Of a stretch of 64,000 nucleotides of DNA, positions 60,597 through 64,000 are shown piece by piece. The number at the start of each line of letters is the position of its first letter. The first letter of the stretch is position 1. Below the pieces are notes generated by a model that worked only from the letters and a program-made list of their open reading frames with translations, was not told where the DNA came from and ran no database searches. The translations under genes and the position numbers were made by a program. This DNA comes from Tragulus kanchil (lineage: Eukaryota; Chordata; Mammalia; Artiodactyla; Tragulidae). The stretch lies in the NCBI GenBank assembly GCA_022376925.1, contig JAIOJX010000004.1, positions 122,351,123 through 122,415,122 of the forward strand, written 5' to 3'.

Positions 60597-60646
60597 AGCA
60601 GTTGCTCAGTCATATCTGACTCTCTGTGACTCCATGGACTAGGAAG
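60597..60646 (-). mobile_element. Bov-tA2-type SINE fragment (copy 1)
   Basis: gttgctcagtcatatctgac to gactccatggacta only. A second copy is at 61761-61810. Confidence 0.75.
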
Positions 60647-61209
60647 TATATCTGTCTTGTTAACTTTTTTTTTTTTTCAAATCACGCTGACCACAAAACT
60701 TCAAGATAAGCATTCTTACAGATGACCAGTGGGAGTGTAAATTGGAACAAGCTTTCCGGAAACCACATGACAAAATGTAGACAGAGCCCCAAAAATGAGC
60801 ACACCCTTTCACTTCTAGGAATCATCCTAAGACAAAAATCAGAAGTGTCAAAAAATTTACTCATGTACAAAGAGAAAGAAATATCAGCAACATTAAAGGT
60901 GAAGCATCAAGAAAAAAATTAAATCAAATATCCATATAATAGATAGGTATGAAACCCTAAAAATAACATTTAAACAGCATTTTTAATATAAGTGGCAAGA
61001 CTATCATTTGGAAGATCAAAAACTTAAATGTAAAATAGTGTACAATATGATCAGACAAGAAAACACAAAGATGCGTAATATACAAAGAAGAATTAAAAAA
61101 ATAATATCTTAAGTGTTTATCACCAGTGAAATCAGAAGATTTTTGTCTTTGTAGTTAATTCTATGAATGATCTATACTGGGGTACTTTATAAGCAGCCTG
61201 GCAAATTTA

Positions 61210-61521
<312 letters not shown>

Positions 61522-62373
61522 CTAGCATGAAAACCAGAGCGGAATTAAAATTCATGCAATGGAAAGAAACCCCTCACACTAGCACCGTGGTCCATAATCA
61601 ATTAACAGATTTACACATAAGTTCCATTCCTGTAACTGAATGAATTTTTTCTTTATAAATATTTGTTTTTAAAAAAACTCCAAAGCCTGACACTTTTCCA
61701 ATAGAAAACACCTTTCCGAGGTACTTGAACAGCTTGGGGTATTTAATTTTCAAACCTCTCAGCAGTTGCTCAGTCATATCTGACTCTCTGTGACTCCATG
61801 GACTAGGAAGTATATCTGTCTTGTTAACTTTTTTTTTTTTTCAAATCACGCTGACCACAAAACTTCAAGATAAGCATTCTTACAGATGACCAGTGGGAGT
61901 GTAAATTGGAACAAGCTTTCCGGAAACCACATGACAAAATGTAGACAGAGCCCCAAAAATGAGCACACCCTTTCACTTCTAGGAATCATCCTAAGACAAA
62001 AATCAGAAGTGTCAAAAAATTTACTCATGTACAAAGAGAAAGAAATATCAGCAACATTAAAGGTGAAGCATCAAGAAAAAAATTAAATCAAATATCCATA
62101 TAATAGATAGGTATGAAACCCTAAAAATAACATTTAAACAGCATTTTTAATATAAGTGGCAAGACTATCATTTGGAAGATCAAAAACTTAAATGTAAAAT
62201 AGTGTACAATATGATCAGACAAGAAAACACAAAGATGCGTAATATACAAAGAAGAATTAAAAAAATAATATCTTAAGTGTTTATCACCAGTGAAATCAGA
62301 AGATTTTTGTCTTTGTAGTTAATTCTATGAATGATCTATACTGGGGTACTTTATAAGCAGCCTGGCAAATTTA

Positions 62374-62685
<312 letters not shown>

Positions 62686-62693
62686 CTAGCATG

Positions 62694-64000
62694 AAAACCA
62701 GAGCGGAATTAAAATTCATACAATGGAAAGAAACCCCTCACACTAGCACCGTGGTCCATAATCAATTAACAGATTTACACATAAGTTCCATTCCTGGCAC
62801 TAACCCCTATTGGACCAACTCTCCTACAGATATAACAAGTGCAACACTGAGCCACGTTTCTCCTCACACACACACACAAAAAGCCCTAAAGCCCTAAAAG
62901 GCAGTCATCAAGAGCAGGCAGAAACTGGAGAGGGGTCTACACTTGGAAGAAAGTAAGAGCACTGAGCAGATGTCACAGTTTTTATGACCTCAGCTGATGA
63001 GCAGGGTCCTGTTGGTGCCAAATGAAGCAGCAAAAACTAAAATACAATTCCAGTCTTATTGGTCTGAAAATCTGAGGGTAGAGTGTTGGGTGACAAAGCA
63101 ATTACTATAATACGTCTAACTTTGTGCTAAGCACTGTAGATGATTTTCAAATATTTTAACATAAACTTAGTCTACACTAAGAGTATACTAGATAAACATG
63201 AAGTAATCTGTGAATGACCCAGTGTGACCTGCAGCAGCACCATACAGTGCGGACGTGTGCACACGTGCTTTCCCCTCAGTCATGTCTGACTCTTTGTAGC
63301 CCTATGGACTGTAGCCCTCCAGGTTCCTCTGTCCACGGGATTCCCCGGGCAAGAACACTGGAGTGGGTTGCCATTCCATTCTCCAGGGCAACCTCCCAAC
63401 CCAGGGATCGAACCTGGGTCTCCTGCATTGCATCTGAGACACCAGGGAAGCCCATATGCTGCTATAATAGAATGCTAAATTGTATCATACAGACACCTAA
63501 AGAATACTGTACATACCCAATACTAAACATGACAACCGGAAATAGGGAGACCCACCTATCCTAGAGGGCTTCCCTTCACTCCCCCACAGAACACACAGGG
63601 TTTATTAAATGCATTTCACTATATATGATTATTTGGTTTGGTCAGAGCTTCCAACAAATGTGAGAACAACCAACGGGCAGGGTCTCTCTGACATTTGTTT
63701 TATTTTAAAGGGCTTGTCACACAGTAAGCACACCTGCAAAACCAGAGCGGAATTAAAATTCATCAATGGAAAGAAACCCCCACACTAGCACCGTGGTCCA
63801 TAATCAATTAACAGATTTACACATAAGTTCCATTCCTGGCACTAACCCCTATTGGACCAACTCTCCTACAGATATAACAAGTGCAACACTGAGCCACGTT
63901 TCTCCTCACACACACACACAAAAAGCCCTAAAGCCCTAAAAGGCAGTCATCAAGAGCAGGCAGAAACTGGAGAGGGGTCTACACTTGGAAGAAAGTAAGA
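62694..64000. repeat. Direct duplication 22 (junction about 63738, runs off the window)
   Basis: 62694 onward recurs from 63738 at an offset of about 1044, and the second copy continues past the right edge. The start of the second copy carries small losses (attcatcaatgg versus attcatacaatgg; aacccccac versus aacccctcac). Confidence 0.93.
63253..63453 (-). mobile_element. Bov-tA2-type SINE
   Basis: tcagtcatgtctgactcttt, gggatcgaacctgggtctcc and the reversed head caccagggaagccc; close to consensus. Confidence 0.92.

Overview
This window is nuclear DNA from a ruminant, most likely a bovid. It is AT-rich, carries no bacterial-style genes, and is littered with ruminant tRNA-derived SINEs (Bov-tA type, head GGGCTTCCCTGGTGG), BovB 3' ends, older MIR/L2 relics and (TA)n microsatellites. 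The species cannot be fixed from the sequence alone.

The only functional gene I can support is NNT, the mitochondrial proton-translocating NAD(P)+ transhydrogenase. It lies on the minus strand and is represented by its six most 3' exons. In transcript order these are a 180-nt exon coding for the last two membrane helices (61342-61521, repeated at 62506-62685); a 160-nt exon opening the NADP(H)-binding domain III (50042-50201, repeated at 51132-51291 and, damaged, at 52241-52392); an 82-nt exon with the Rossmann glycine motif (47559-47640); a 119-nt exon (19614-19732); a 116-nt exon (15380-15495); and the terminal exon with the stop codon (12574-12723). All have clean GT-AG borders and compatible phases. 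The 3' UTR runs toward lower coordinates from 12573, and about the first 11.3 kb of the window is UTR duplicate and 3' flank. The intron of about 28 kb between the 82- and 119-nt exons fills the middle. The intron downstream of the 119-nt exon contains a broken, intronless copy of the 3' end of LY75 (DEC-205) mRNA.

The dominant structural feature is a series of 22 head-to-tail direct duplications with offsets of about 1.04-1.23 kb, at junctions near 2608, 4435, 9332, 11359, 14233, 17419, 20926, 24716, 29073, 30854, 32842, 36388, 38674, 41152, 43639, 45711, 50353, 52172, 55375, 59244, 61631 and 63738. The copies are nearly identical inside, and the end next to a junction is often error-rich. 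They ignore gene and repeat boundaries and sometimes overlap so that a segment appears three times. The simplest reading is that fragments of 1.8-4.9 kb overlapping by about 1.1 kb were placed end to end without merging. About 24 kb of the 64 kb is then redundant and the real locus is about 40 kb. If the duplications were real, the repeated 160-nt exon would shift the NNT reading frame.

I found no operon, CRISPR array, RNA gene, or convincing new biological system. The items worth following are the assembly pattern, its effect on the NNT gene model, and the LY75 retrocopy.
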